A stretch of DNA of 64,000 nt from Ganoderma boninense. Taxonomy: Eukaryota; Basidiomycota; Agaricomycetes; Polyporales; Polyporaceae. The stretch is taken from the NCBI GenBank assembly GCA_002900995.3, contig CM035307.1, forward strand, positions 2,666,001 through 2,730,000, read 5' to 3'. The notes beneath the pieces were generated by a model that worked only from the letters and a program-made list of their open reading frames with translations, did no database searches and was not told where the DNA came from. Of this stretch, positions 45,947-58,784 are shown piece by piece (within the stretch, counting starts at the first letter, position 1; every line of letters begins with the position of its first letter). A program made the translations under genes and the position numbers.

Positions 45947-46751
45947 CTATGCGGCGGCCCTGGGGCGGACTTGCTCCTCGGACGAGTCGTTATCATTGCC
46001 CTGTTCGGGCGTAGGTTCCTCCGCGACAATGAATGACCTCGACGCTGTGGCGCCGGAGGGCGCCCACAGGGCACGGAGGTTCCAGAAACCGGCAGTCGAA
46101 GCTTCGTCAGGGACGTCCTGCGCGTCCGCCCTACCGCCGACGCCGAAGACGTCCATTTCGGCGGTGTGCGTCAGCGCAGAGAGGTCGACGTCGTTATCAG
46201 AGACGATGCCAAATTCGAGGTGCGGGTGATTCGACGCGATACGGTGCATCACGACATGCGAGGCCATAATGAAAAGGAGGAGGAAGAGGAGGATAATCGT
46301 GCGGATCCGGCCCCTGAGAGAAAACGAGCTAGTCCGATCGTCGAACCTGGTCTTGAAAGGTGACTGAGGCAGCTGTATCTGGGAGGGCAGATACGAGCGG
46401 AATGATGGGACCAGCGTGCCCAAGCGCTGAGCAAAGGTAGGGCTTGGAGGAGGAGCAAGGAAAGCAATGAAGAATTCCTTCTCAAAGACCGGGGAGGAGG
46501 GAGTCACGATAATCGCAGGAAGTTCAGCCTTTTCGTCAACGAGGGGCAAAGTGAGGTCTGGGAATTTCAGGCACCGCATGAGCTTGCAGCAGACGCAGAC
46601 GATCTAGTGAGCTAGACGTACCCAACGGTGCAGGGATGAGCGTGTAGTCGAGCCTCTGGGGGAGACGGTTAAGGCGGGGGGCTGCTCCATAGGGAACATA
46701 GGAAGGAGTGAGGTAGCGGGCATGAGCTCTCGACTTCCTGCGGTGGTGCAT
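45947..46751 (-). CDS. Single-pass membrane protein, function unknown
   Basis: I do not recognise a family. ATG 46751 gives MHHRRKSRAHARYLTPSYVP, then NRLPQRLDYTLIPAPL joined by a 64-nt intron (46621-46558) to DLTLPLVDEKAELPAIIVTP. A conserved-looking segment (FEKEFFIAFLAPPPSPTFAQ) precedes one strong transmembrane helix (TIILLFLLLFIMASHVVMH) at about residues 150-170. The last 90 residues are acidic and Ala/Ser-rich (DVPDEASTAGFWNLRALW). An upstream exon (47083-46785) could instead join through a GTGAGT...CGCAG intron, so the start is uncertain. The single anchor with a short basic N-terminus suggests an ER or Golgi protein, but nothing more can be said. Confidence 0.6.
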
Positions 46752-47193
46752 AACAGACGGCGGAAGGAGACTCACGGGAGCGACGCATACTCGTTAATGT
46801 ATAAATAATACACGAGCTGAGAAGTGCTGAGAAGGTGAAGTAATGAACTCTGTGAGTGGCGTTTTTGCGGGAGTAGCTCTAAAGCCGGAGGGAGATCAAG
46901 CTTGTAGAGCGGGTTGGGGCCAAAAGAGCGTGAGTGGTAAAGGAGAGTGGGTGTCTTGGAGACGGTGGAGCGAGACGCGACGGGTGGAGGGCGTCGTAGA
47001 CAGTGAAGGCGACGACGGTGCGGACAGCGAGGAGGATGGATTGAGAAAAGAAGGGAGACGGGGGGCGGGACCGGGGCCCACACCTCCCCTACAAATTGCC
47101 CGCTGGGCGCCTTACGTCAGCCGCCCCCCTTGGGCAATCCGATCGGGAATATTTGCATGGCGCCTTCATCTGCACCTGTGTCCTGACCGCCTC

Positions 47194-48895
47194 ATGTCTC
47201 CCCCCCTCCTCGACCCGCCCTCCTACACCACATCCTCGAGGCCCCAGCGGTCCGCACAACTGCCCCGCAGAGGCATACGTGCTCTCCATAGCGTCCCTGC
47301 CGACCTCCTACGCTGCTGCAGCCTCGTCTCCGTCAAACAAGATACACCTTTTCGACAAGGAGCGTCTCAAGGATGTACAGACCCTTCCGGGCCACGCATC
47401 CTCCATCACGACCCTCAGATCTGTTCCGAATGTTGCCAACGCTGTGACCCACGCCCTTCTTTCATCAGGCAAGGATGGCACAGTCCGCGTTTGGGACGAG
47501 CGCGCAGGCACTGCCGCACTCCGCTGTGAGCTTCCGTCCCACCCCTTTGACCGAGATGTACCTACCACTCAATACAGAATGTGATGGCTTTTGCTTCTTC
47601 CTACAACAACATACGTTAATGTAACAAACGTCTGATCGCCTGTCTGATGGACGCGCCGGCCGTCATGTCCCCAGTAACTGCACATACTGCCGGAAGTACG
47701 CTCGGACTGCTCTCCTGTGATGTCTCTGCCGACGGGATGACCATCGCGGCTGGCACCGAGCTGCAGGGCGAAGATGCAGCCATTCTGTACTGGTAAGTCG
47801 CGCTTCCCGTCCCGACTCTCGACCCGCGACTCGCAGTGCCTGACCTATCCAGGGCCGCTGCGTCCGTTGTTTATGCGCCTCCGTTCGTCCGCATCCGCAT
47901 TCGGGTTCTGCCTTTCCAGGGACCCACGCACCCTGCTGCGCCCCTGCGCACGCACTCGTCCACGCACTCCGACGACATTACCGCGGTGCACTTCTATAGG
48001 CCGGCCTCGTCCTCAGCTTTCAATAACAACAGGAACACACTGCTGTCGGTCTCCTCGGACGGGCTTGTGTGCACAAGCAACGCGGACGAGACCGATGAAG
48101 ACGAAGCGGGTATCCACGTCGCCAACTGGGGCTGCAGCGTCGCGCAAGCAGGCTGGCTGCACGACCGTGCAGGCCAGCCGGGGATATGGGCGTCCAGCGA
48201 CATGGAAACGTTCGGCGTGTGGAACAGCGAGGTCCGTGGCACGCGTCGCTGCAACACAGCGACACACCCCGTGTTGCGTGCGCAATAGACTGACGGCAGC
48301 GTTTCGCGAGCAGCTCGATCCCGTTCAAGGAGCGGACATCCGACAGCCCTCCGTGCACCGGCAGAACCTGACCTGGGTGACGGATTACCTGATCGGTTGC
48401 CACACGACCGCCAATCCTCCCGCGGAAGCAGACAATGATTTGTGCATCTTCGCCGGCTCAAACGAGTACGTTACCCATCCCATTTCCATTCCCGCGGCTG
48501 TGCTCTAAGTCCGTAATTCGTGGTACTGCTCGTCTTTCGACAGGGGTGACGTCGCGCTGATCACTCGGCCGAGTTTCGCGGATCCTGGTGCACCATGGGC
48601 TCTCCAGCGCACCTGGACGACAGGCCATGTCGGCGTCGTGCGGGCTGTCTTGTGGGATGAAAGGGTATGTTGCGTGCTCATTCTAGCTGTCATGCAGGCT
48701 GTCTACTCACAGCACATCCGCGCATAGAACAATCTCTTGCTCACCGGCGGCGAAGATTCCAAGCTACACGCGTGGAATGCCCCTCCGCTCACGCCGGAAG
48801 TTACGTCCCCAGGGAAGTCAAAACGAGTCAACGACGTGGACCCTATGGATATCGACGAAGAAGGCGACTCTGTCCGCAAAAAGAGACGCGGTTAA
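47194..48895 (+). CDS. WD-repeat protein of the WDR89 type
   Basis: This is a seven-bladed beta-propeller of unknown exact role. After a short leader (MSPPLLDPPSYTTS) the blades read AYVLSIASLPTSYAAAAS, THALLSSGKDGTVRVWDE, LLSCDVSADGMTIAAGTELQ, SDDITAVHFYRP, LLSVSSDGLVCTSN, GWLHDRAGQPGIWASSDM, GHVGVVRAVLWDER and NLLLTGGEDSKLHAW. It ends with an acidic tail and the basic KKRRG. Six introns are likely, the longest about 158 nt (47524-47681). Two one-base frame breaks are needed: an extra C in the run at 47264-47268 and a missing base near 47930. The WDR89 assignment rests on blade order and the LQGEDAAILYW and HSDDITAVHF motifs. Confidence 0.8.
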
Positions 48896-49068
48896 CGCAT
48901 TTTGGCATTGATCGTCGTCCTCCCTCATGGTCGCACATGCTATCGTTAGCTCTCACATTCAGGCTGCAGAAGTGTCTGTGCGAATCTGTATGATGTGGTA
49001 GAACAAAGTATACACGATGTTGTAGGCTATGCATGGTCCGGTCTCCGTAGGGATAGGCAGAACTCTCC

Positions 49069-51167
49069 TTACATGCGGAAGACACCATAGCCCTTGGCGT
49101 CTCCATCCCAAGTCGTGTATGACTGACGACCTGCAGAACTACTGGAGCCCCCACGCTCTCGTGCTGCGAGAGCTAATGCCAGACCAACAGTATCGCGGGT
49201 GTCGACTGGGCGGATAATGCCGTCATCCCAGAGTCGTGCCGACGCGTAGAGCGCGGTCGACTGGTGCTCAATCTCGTCCTTGAGCGTGGAGTGCTTCGTT
49301 GGGTCCTTGGACACCTGCGACATGACCTGTGAGAGCTGGCCAGGGCCCATGACCGACACCTTCGCATTCTATCAAACCGCACACAAGAGTCAATTTCATG
49401 TTTACCGTAATGAACAAGACATAACATACCGGCCACATCCAGAGGAACCGCCCACCATATGCGCGCCCGCACATGCCGTAGTTGCCCGCCCCGTAGCTCC
49501 CGCCAACGACAACAGTGAGCTTGGGCACGTCTGCGCACGCGACGGCGCGGACCATCTTCGCGCCGTCCTTGGCGATGCCGCCCTTCTCCGCCTTCGAACC
49601 GACCATGTAGCCAGTGACATTGACGAGGAAGAGGAGAGGGATCTGGCGTTGCGAGCACAGCTCGATGAAGTGCGTCGCCTTGAGCGCGGACTGCGAGAAG
49701 AGGATGCCGTTGTTCCCGATTATCCCGACCGGGTAGCCGTGGATGTGCGCGAATCCCTGGATTCGTTCGGTGAGAAGGGATATTGGATAGGATCATCACG
49801 GGAAGCGTCTTACGGTTACGATGGTGCTGCCGTATTCCTTCTTGAACTCTCGGAAGCGGCTGCCGTCGACTACCCGCGCAATGACGTCCCGCATGTCAAA
49901 TGCCTGACGGACATCAGTGCCGACGATACCATGCAGTTCGTGTGCAGGGTACAATGGGTCTTCTGCTATTGTGGGTGGCTAACGAAAATTCAGCGTGCGT
50001 TCGCCTCTTCATTCTGAGGGACAACTTACAGGAACTTCCCTCGACCCCGCCTTCCCGAGGTCACCCACAATACCTCGTGCAATAGCGATAGCATGCTCAT
50101 CATCTCGCGCGAGATGGTCCGTAACGCCGCTCTCCGACGAGTGCATCATTCCCCCACCGAGTGTCTCCTCATCAACCTCCTCACCCGTCGCCGCCTTCAC
50201 AAGCGGCGGCCCAGCGAGGAAAATGCGGCCTTGTTCCCGTACAATAATGTTCTCATCTGCCATAGCAGGGACGTATGCGCCGCCTGCGACGGAGATACCA
50301 TGCACAATGGCTATTTGAGGCAAGCCGAGTGCGGACATTTGTGCCATGTTATAGAATATGCGGCCGAAGTGCTCCTTGTCTGGGAACACCTGCACGAAGC
50401 GGTGAGCTACATTGCAGTCAGCTAATCGACGACCGCAGAGGTTCTTACGTTGGCCTGGTGAGGAAGGGCTGCGCCTCCGGACTCCACTATTGTATCACAT
50501 ATGAGGGCGCGAAAGACAGAGCGCGAAAGACCGGGCTGGATGGAGCAACGCACCGACGTAAACGCAAGGCAGCCCGTGCTCCCGGGCAATCTCCTGTGCG
50601 CGCAAATGCTTCTTGACCTGGGAACAAGGTTCCGTTCACTCCGGCTCGTCGTAGAGAACGCTTGTATCACCCACCGTAAGCGGGTAATACGAGCCTCCCT
50701 TTACTGTAGCGTCGTTGACCACGACCATACACTCTCGCCCGCTTATCCGACCGATGCCGGTAATGATCCCCGCGCCAGGGACGGACTCTCCATAGACCTC
50801 GTGCGCCGCGAGCTGGGATAGCTCAAGGAACGGTGTATGGGGGTCGAGCAGCAACGCTAGCCTAGCGTGGCCAATCAGCTTTCCTCTGTGGCCCGTCCCG
50901 CGTAGCAAAACAGACGGACCTTTCCCGAGGGAGCTTCTTCCCTTTATTCCGCATCCGCTCTGCGGCCTTCGTACCACCGCCCTGTCTGACGGCCGTAAAC
51001 TTGTCCTCCAGATCCCTGACAAGCTCGTCCATAGAGTCCGATTTGGCCTTAAACTCCGGCGACGTTGTCGAAAGGAGAGAAGGGAGGACGTTGGGGTGGT
51101 ATGCCCGCCTCGCGCTCGCTGCTACTGTCCTCTGGGCGACCCGCACCGACCTAGACGCAAGCCGCAT
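49069..51167 (-). CDS. MCC2: Methylcrotonyl-CoA carboxylase beta subunit, mitochondrial
   Basis: This is the carboxyltransferase half of the biotin enzyme that carboxylates 3-methylcrotonyl-CoA in leucine breakdown. ATG 51167 opens an Arg/Ala presequence ([20 protein letters not shown]). The body reads [60 protein letters not shown] and [20 protein letters not shown] (the N-lobe CoA site). [40 protein letters not shown] and [20 protein letters not shown] (the oxyanion region of the C-lobe) follow, ending AKGYGVFRM. About eight introns occur, with no frame break noticed. The alpha (biotin) subunit is not in this window. Confidence 0.95.
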
Positions 51168-51647
51168 GTTGCTTCTTGAACCGGGAGAGAAGATATGCAG
51201 AGAGGAGACAAGAAGCTCAAGGTAGAAGAGGGAGAACTCAAAGGCTGGCGGACGCGTCAAGGAGAGTGGGATGGCCGGAGCTTGGCTCAGGCTGTCTCTG
51301 TACCCCGCACGATCACCTGAGCGCGGTCCTCGCCTCCGGATCTCGATCCCGGTTCCCGGTGGCTACCTCCGACTACGCCTTCTCGATGAAGTCGGCATCG
51401 GCGGAGACGTCATTCACGTAACCACATATACTGCACACACAACGCACACGAAAGGATGATTACAATGCGCAATGATCACCAGAATTCATCATTCGTGATC
51501 GCGTATTAGAGTCGAGAGAATCCATGCAACATAAGAATACAGTATACGACAAAATGCGGGACTAACTACCTAATGCATACGAAACGGAGTTGGGGAGTAT
51601 AGTAACAAGTCAACACGTCCATGAGTGGAGGGGTAAGAGCATGAGTG
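51168..51647. other. Spacer MCC2 upstream / EPL1 downstream
   Basis: 480 bp of MCC2 promoter and EPL1 3' flank. Nothing else is supported. Confidence 0.35.
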
Positions 51648-54600
51648 TCAGTAACCCGCCGCACCGGACCCTCCAACCAGTTGCCTCGACTGCAGCGACG
51701 GCGAAGGGTTGGGGATCGCAGGCTGTGGCGTCCGCGTTGGCGACGAGTGTGCGTTGACCTGGGCAGCGGCAAGGTTGGGGCTGAGCATATGAGGAGTGGG
51801 GGAGTGCGGTGTCAGTCGCGCGATGTGAGATCCCGCTTGCGCTGCCATCGCCTGGTTGGCGGCGAGCACCTGCGGATTGGCCATGGGTCGCCCTTGCGAT
51901 AGCTGCGGTGCACGCATGCCGTTTGCGGACGGCACGCGTCCAGGTGAGCCAGCTGGCGGTTGGGGGGTAGCGCCATCAACAGCAACGTTGACGGTGGGGG
52001 AAGAATGCTGGCCAGCCATTTGCCACTGAATAGGCCGTCCTCCTGGCATCTGCATAGGGTACGCGCCATTGGGCATGACGTACGCGCCAGGTTGCCGCAG
52101 CGCGAGGTTAACGCTATCTGCGGGGAGCATCGCCTGCAGGGACTGCATCTGTTGGATGCTCAAACCATTCGGTCGCGCTCCTGGATGTCCGTAGTTGCCC
52201 TTCACAGCAGTGGGATAACCAGGCATCGTCGGGATGTGATAACCGTTCGTCAGGTTAGGCACATTGACATTGCTGTTTGATGCGACGGGTTTGGAGGGAG
52301 GGGTGGGCGAAGCCATAGGCGCAGAGACGGGCTCCGGATGCGCAGGAACACCGTTAGGCGATGCCATCTTCACATCCACATCAGGCCTCGGAGGAGAGAC
52401 TTGGCTTTCCGCGGAGTTGTTGAGCGCGGCACTGGAGGGAGGAGTCGAGAGAGGGGAAGCAGGGTGTTGGGTGCCATTGGCGCCGTTGCCCGGATGCATA
52501 CGCATGTTGCCATTCGACGAGATACGAAGATGTGCAAGCTTGACTTGCGCGGGAACGGCTATCGGTGTGCCATTCATCTGCGTAGATGTAGGCTGGGGCG
52601 TCGTCGCATTGGGGCCAGGAACGGGGGGTACAGGCTGGGGACGCTGAAGATGAGGGAGAGGTTTGATCATGGCAGGTGGTGGTCCTGGATGATACGGCTT
52701 GACGTCGCCCGAAGACAACCTTAACGTAGGGTCAACAGCCATCTTCGCCAGGTAGTCATCTGTGTGGGCCATTGTGAACACCAAACGGCTAGGAAGCCAT
52801 CATTAGCGGTGTCTTCGACATGAACACATTTTTGAAAACTTACCTTGATTGACATTCGTCGATCAGTTTGCGATCCTGTTCGTCCAAGCCCCGCGGGCCC
52901 GATGGAGGAGCGTCATCATCATCGTACCGGAACTGCTCGTCGACCTTCCGCCTAAATTCTCTTTCTTCTACATCGCTCTTGTCGAAGGTGGCAGCTCGTA
53001 GCCTGCAATTGACAAAACGGCGATCCAACACTCTACGTCCACCTCGGGCTGTTCTGACACGGCCGGCGTGATATTTCACTGGATTCTCGTTATCGTCGGC
53101 GCAAAGCTGTTCAGGAGGAATGCGAGTCGATTGCGGAGGGATGAATTTGAACTGGCGAGCGTTGTAGCTGACTGGAAGCGCCTGGTACGGGTTCTGTTGT
53201 CCCGGATGAATAACCCCACCCCAAATATGAATTCCGATGAGAACTTACGTCAGTCGCATCCTCCCAGGACTTGTCCTTCTCCTTGAGTCGCTGCATCTCA
53301 GACTCAATCGCACTTTGAATGGTGGCGCATCGCTCCTTTGGACGAACGACAGGGGTAGGCTGAGCAACAGGGGAGCCAACGTCGCCATTCTCGCGAGGGG
53401 GATGGCGAAGTTTCAGTGATGCCCGGCTGCTACTGCAGATCAGCACCTGGCTATGCGACGTAGGGTGTGTGGACCGGAGCGTACCTTGTCTCGACCCTCG
53501 GTTTCTTTGGAGGCCTCTCTTTGTCGAGAAATAACTCGTCGTCCTCTTTCGTCCCGAGGGAAGGGTGAGCACGTTTGACGTCGGCGAGAGTCTGGCGCTT
53601 GTCCCATAAGCTGGAGGCATGTTGATGTGAGTCTTGCTTCAGTATCTCGCGCTGCTGAATGAGTCGGATGATGTCGAGCGCCATGGCGAGCTCATTCTGC
53701 AACCGGACCATTCGATCGGAGTACGACGTTTGCGAGGCACGGGTCTTCCGGACAGCTTTGATCTCGCGTCGCCGGAAGCAGATGTACGACTCATTCTTGG
53801 TGTCGCTTTCGTCAAGCTGCATTGTGCTGAGATGAGGGCCATTGCTGACAAGCAAGGAGAATGCACTCACGTTCACGGCGGGGATGATACGGTGGCCATC
53901 GCGCTCCTGCCGTCGTTCGCGCCAGTAAGGGTAGATTATCCGTGCGTAGCGCAACATTTGCGGCGGTAGAGGGATCCAACTCGGTACGGAGTAGACGGCG
54001 AACATGTTGGGGTGGAGGGGAAAGGCGAAGGTCTCGTGGTAGTCGGAAAAGGGAGGGAATGGGGCCCCTTGTTCAAGGCCCTGTTGCGAGGTTGGAGATG
54101 TGGTAACGCCAGCAACGGAAGGGACACTCACGTGGTGGAGAAACTCAGTCTTTTCGTGAGTGACTTTCTCGAAGATGGCCATGACGAGTTCGAACTCGTC
54201 TTCGTTGATGGGAACTGCTTGGACGATGTCTGGCTCCTTGCCTTTCGCCTTTGCGCTACGAGCAGAGCGTGTACTCGAGCTCGAGACAGCACCCTGCATA
54301 CTCATTCCTTCGCCGCGAGCTTGCTCGTTGTTCTTGTCAAGCCACTCCTTGTCACGCTCATCCATGAAGTAGATGAACCCGCCAGCAAGGGCGAAGGACG
54401 TCGCCTCCTCGACGGTGTCGGAAGACTTGACGTACGAATGTGGGTCCTTCCAGAGACCAGGGGGATACAGGACATCATAGTGTTGAACTACACCAGTGCT
54501 ATCCGGAGTGGGGATGTAGGCAGCAGGAGCGCTCTCCTTCGCCTCGCCGGACCGCGTGTTGCGCGTTGTGGCCTGGTGCCGAGACGCGGCAGCAGAGAGG

Positions 54601-54932
54601 ACTGCTTGCAAATGATGTTCCTAGATAGGAAGGCGGAAGGGTGAGTCAGCATTCCGCGGAACGAAACTCCCACGGTTCTAGCCAATGAGAACGCGCCACA
54701 CCCAAGCCACCAACATCGTCGCCCACAGCGAGCAAAGCACGGACAAGAGACGTACATTGGCATCTTCTGCGTCCACACCGGCTGTAGAGACGACCCTGGC
54801 CTTCTCCTCGTCTTCATCGAGGACAATCGAGTCAGCTTCGATGGTATCTCGGATGACCTTGAGCCGAGTCTTGTTGGTGACCCTGTTGCGGTTACGGAGT
54901 GCACCAGGACCCGGATGCGTAGCACGCGGCAT
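51648..54932 (-). CDS. EPL1: Enhancer of polycomb-like subunit of NuA4
   Basis: Epl1 scaffolds the Esa1 histone H4/H2A acetyltransferase module (NuA4/piccolo). ATG 54932 begins MPRATHPGPGALRNRNRVTN. The EPcA domain includes TKTRLKVI-type basic helices, EHHLQAVLSAAASRHQ, AAYIPTPDSTGVVQHYDVLY, FIYFMDERDKEWLDKNNEQA and EDEFELVMAIFEKVTHEKTE, then IPLPPQMLRYARIIYPYWRE, SYICFRRREIKAVRKTR and QREILKQDSHQHASSLWDKR. The EPcB-like part has GRRVLDRRFVNCRLRAATFD and FRYDDDD. The last 370 residues are Pro/Gln/Asn-rich with PHSPTPHMLSP and end at 51648. Roughly eight introns are present. Confidence 0.92.
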
Positions 54933-55136
54933 GACATGGAGCGAGGGAGGGAGAAGCGTTGGGATGGAGTTCACTGGAGGGGATGGTTGGGGCGGGAACG
55001 GCGCCTGGCGCGCAGAGGCCGGTCGAATATCGTGTGCGGGCCGAGACACTGGGGGGCGGAGGAGGTAGCCACATTCCTGCTTATGTAATTGATGCTGCCT
55101 GTAATGGCAATCCTCTTTGACGCTGCTGGCGGGGGT
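54933..55136. other. Short spacer upstream of EPL1
   Basis: About 200 bp holding the EPL1 5' region; no feature is seen. Confidence 0.3.
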
Positions 55137-55692
55137 CTAGACAAAGTAGCCAACCTGGTTTGCGGGGTGGGACAGAGGATACTTTATCACTACGATAAAC
55201 GTAGTATCAACAGACAATGAGTATGTACCTAATGGAGTGTGAAATGTGTCAACGGCGGTCGGGAACAGTTGGGAGGGAAGGAACAAGGGAGCACTCACGC
55301 AGACAGTACCTAATCCACCTCGGAAACGAAATTATTATCCTCTCAGCTTCAAGGTACATCCTCATTAACCGCAAAATGACCAGGAGGGCCGTTTTGCGGG
55401 GGGAGGGGGCTGACGCCAGCTCTGCATCCGCAGCAACGGATACGAGCGGCGTTGCGGCGTCGACTACATCCCCGATGAACGCAGGGAGTAGAAAATTCTA
55501 GATATGTCCATAAGGATAATGAGCAACGATGAATCACGAGAGAGAATGATGCATATACACTTACTTGACGCAATCGAAAAATCGCCCCATCCATCCAATG
55601 GGTGCACACAACCAACCGGTCCTGTATGCAGTTCTGAAAAGAGTAGGGGGAAAAGATCTCACCTCCAGCCATACATCGTGGAAAGTGATCAT
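55137..55692 (-). CDS. Possible small four-exon gene, function unknown
   Basis: I find no family. From ATG 55692 the frame runs MITFHDVWLE, then NCIQDRLVVCTHWMDGAIF, an intron with a strong GTAAGT donor and TCTAG acceptor, FLLPAFIGDVVDAATPLVSV, RKTALLVILRLMRMYLEAE, a second intron (GTGAGT...CATTAG) and a last exon RTYSLSVDTTFIVVIKYPLS with a stop at 55137-55139. All joins keep one frame, which is unlikely by chance. The first join needs a 29-nt intron, however, which is unusually short, or else a base error. The product would be about 120 residues with one moderately hydrophobic stretch. It could equally be a chance assembly of splice-like signals. Confidence 0.3.
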
Positions 55693-56433
55693 CGCTGCAT
55701 TGGATGCATACGCATACAAACAGCCCAAGGGATGGTGGAACCTAGGGGGATGGTGGACAGGTTATGCAACTTTGGAGAGCATATGCATCAAAGCATCTTG
55801 TATGCACTGATGAAGTCGAGGAAAGACGGCGGCGCACATCGAGACGATTGAGCCAAGTGCGGGAGGAGATGCGTGGCGACCTGGTCGCACCCAACGGTGA
55901 GGACGGGAAGGAGGGAGGCAGGACGGAGTTGCTCGCACGGCAGGCTGGGCTTCACAGCGTCCACGTGCGGCACGTGGGTAGCCACACCCTAGACGCCCCT
56001 CGACTGTACAGTCCCTCGGGAGCACGCGCCGGAAATTGTTTCCTGGGCACCATGTGCTAGACATGCCTCCTGCCCACAGCTCGCTCAGGCGGTGATCTGA
56101 TCACAGAAAAAGGTCTTCAGGGCCGGTTGAGTGGGCAAGGACAGGGCTTTTGAAGGGCAGTCTCCGAAGGCTGGTAGAAGTTGTTGTCGATGGTCACCAC
56201 AAGCCTCTGTCCCGACGCTTTTGTTCTTGTGAGGTGAGTGCACGCCGTTGCCAACCGCTTGCAAGATGGTACGCCACAGCCTGCTGCACGATGCAGAGTG
56301 GAGGGTTTTGTAGGGCAACTCGCCGCATCTGGTTAACCCATCTCCGTTTATAGAAGTCGATCGGACCGAACCGAGCGTCTAGTCCCGGCCGCCGGCCTCT
56401 TGTTCACCAACACCCACTCGCCTCTTTTCCATT
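55693..56433. other. Upstream region of PRP31
   Basis: About 740 bp. Open frames on both strands lack motifs. It probably contains the PRP31 promoter; no TATA box is seen near the ATG. Confidence 0.35.
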
Positions 56434-58624
56434 ATGGCCGCGCTCTCAGACGACCTTCTCGCTGACCTCGAAGGCCTCTCTGGAGAGGAAAATGAATACG
56501 ACGACAACGAGGAACAGCAAGCTGAGGCCAGCACATCCATCTCTGCCGGAGTTAAACGCAAGGCGCCCGCGGATGAGGACGACGACATGTCGGACGCAGA
56601 GGGTCAGGACGCAGGGGAAGGTGACTCTGAAGGTGGAGCAGTGGGGAGTCTGGTGCTGGAGGGGGGCGTGAAGCCAGCTGAAGAACTTGACGCGGAGGAG
56701 GTGCAACGCATGGAACTGGGTGCGGTGGAAGATGTGCGGAAGGTGGCTAAGTTGGAGGGTGGTAAGCGCATGAATGACATTCTCAAGGTGAGCAGCTCGC
56801 GTCATACAGTATTTATGACTGCACTATTGTTGACTGTGGATGCTATTGCAGGAAATCGAGAAGTACGAGGCAAACCCAAGCACACCGGAGCAAATGGCTT
56901 TGCCCACACACTCGAACCCAGAGTACAACCTCATCGTTCAGGCGAACAATCTCTCGGTGGACGTGGACAACGAGATAATGGTCGTGCATAAGGTGTATAT
57001 TACCCCTTTTATGCAGGGTATGACATGGGCTAACTGCCTCATCCTGATAGTTCATCCGAGACCATTATGCACCGAAGTTTCCAGAACTCGAGCAACTTGT
57101 TTCCGACCCCGCAATGTACATTCGTTCAGTACGAGCCCTCGCCAATGCAGAGGACCCCACGAAAGTCGACCTCCAAGGCATACTTCCTGCCGCAATTATC
57201 ATGAGTGTCCTTGTCACTGCAACCACAACGTCTGGCCAGCCCCTTACGGATGCAAACTGGGAGGCCGTTCAAAGAGCTTGTGATTTGGCCGACCGCCTGG
57301 AGGAAGCGCGCAAGAGGGTACGCATTTTATTGGACACGCCTTAGAATCCAGTGCATTCATCTTTGTGTCACAGATTTTCCAGTACGTTAGCTCACGAATG
57401 AATATGCTTGCTCCCAACCTGTCCGCTATCGTCGGTACCACCACAGCTGCGAAACTGCTCGGTGTTGCAGGTGGCCTCTCCGGTGTCGCCAAGATGCCAT
57501 CGTGTAACGTCTATGTACGTATCTCAATAGGGCCTTATTTGGGTTCGCACTGATAGGATCCTTTCTAGCTTCTTGGCGCACAGAAGAAGATCGCGGCCGG
57601 TTTCTCATCTGTGACTCAACGGAGGCATACAGGCTTTGTGTTCCAGTCTGAAATCGTTCAAGGAACCCCGCCGGAATATCGCATGAAGGTACAGCGGACT
57701 GTTGGCGCAAAGTGCACCTTAGCTGCCCGTATGGACCTAGAGAGGTCACGCAGAGATGGTATGTTTGCCTGAGCCACCGGATTGTGCATTGCGCACTTAC
57801 GAAAAGCGTAGGCTCATATGGACAGCAACTTCGTGATAAAATTGAGAAGCACATCGACCGTCTCGCTGCACCACCACCAAGCAAGATCGTGAAGGCCTTG
57901 CCCATCCCAAACGATGGCCCTAAGAAGCGTCGTGGAGGCAAACGGTGAGCCCGTATCGCCCAAAGCCACCATCCGTCATGTTTGCTGACCAGCATGCTAC
58001 ACAGCGCGAGAAAGGCGAAGGAAGCGTATGCGCAGACCGAGCTCCGCAAGTTGCAGAATCGCATGGCGTTCGGCGAAGCTGAGGAGGAAGTGGGCGCGTT
58101 CGACCAGACCAAGGGCCTCGGAATGATTGGCACCGGAAAGGTGCGGGCAGGTGTAGGCGAGGCGAAGAGCCGAGGTGCGTTCGCGATCCTCCTGCCATCC
58201 CTGTTTCCATACACAAAGCTGTCGAAGGGCGAGGACGCTTCCCATCTTCTTCGATGGCTTCCCCAGCGTCCTCGGTTCATTCTTGTTAACTACGATCACT
58301 TCATTGACACGCTGACGCCTGTTCGCTGACAGCAAAACTCTCGAAGGCGAACAAGCTTCGCATGGCAGCGCTCACGCAGGCAGCCCAGAGCGGCACCGCG
58401 AGTGCAACATCCGGAACTGCGACATCGCTCACCGTCACCCCTGTCCAAGGTCCGTACTACATGCACGTGGATCGCCGTTTGGATCACTAATCTGCGGTTC
58501 CGCAGGCTTCGAGCTTACGAATCGCGCTGCCGCGGCGGCGCGTGTCAAGGAGGCCAACGAGCGGTGGTTCTCCAATGGGACCTTTTCCTTTGTTGGTCAG
58601 AAGGGAACTTCCACTCAGAAGTAA
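56434..58624 (+). CDS. PRP31: U4/U6 snRNP splicing factor Prp31
   Basis: Prp31 bridges U4/U6 and U5 in the tri-snRNP by binding Snu13/15.5K and U4 snRNA through a NOP domain. ATG 56434 starts [20 protein letters not shown], followed by acidic stretches. The coiled coil includes [16 protein letters not shown] and [17 protein letters not shown]. The NOP domain reads [39 protein letters not shown] and [20 protein letters not shown], then [20 protein letters not shown]. The Prp31 C-terminal domain follows: [41 protein letters not shown] and [14 protein letters not shown]. About eleven exons join in frame; no break was seen. Confidence 0.95.
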
Positions 58625-58784
58625 TTGAGAGACGACGTGTCGAGTGCTGCTCTCTATTCCGATGTAGCTTTCTAGACAGTTGTGATGGGATGATGCTACG
58701 ATATAAAATGCGAATGGGTAATAATACAAAGGGGTGCGAACGACGAAAGGACGCAAGATAAAGACTACTATGCTACGAAGGGCT

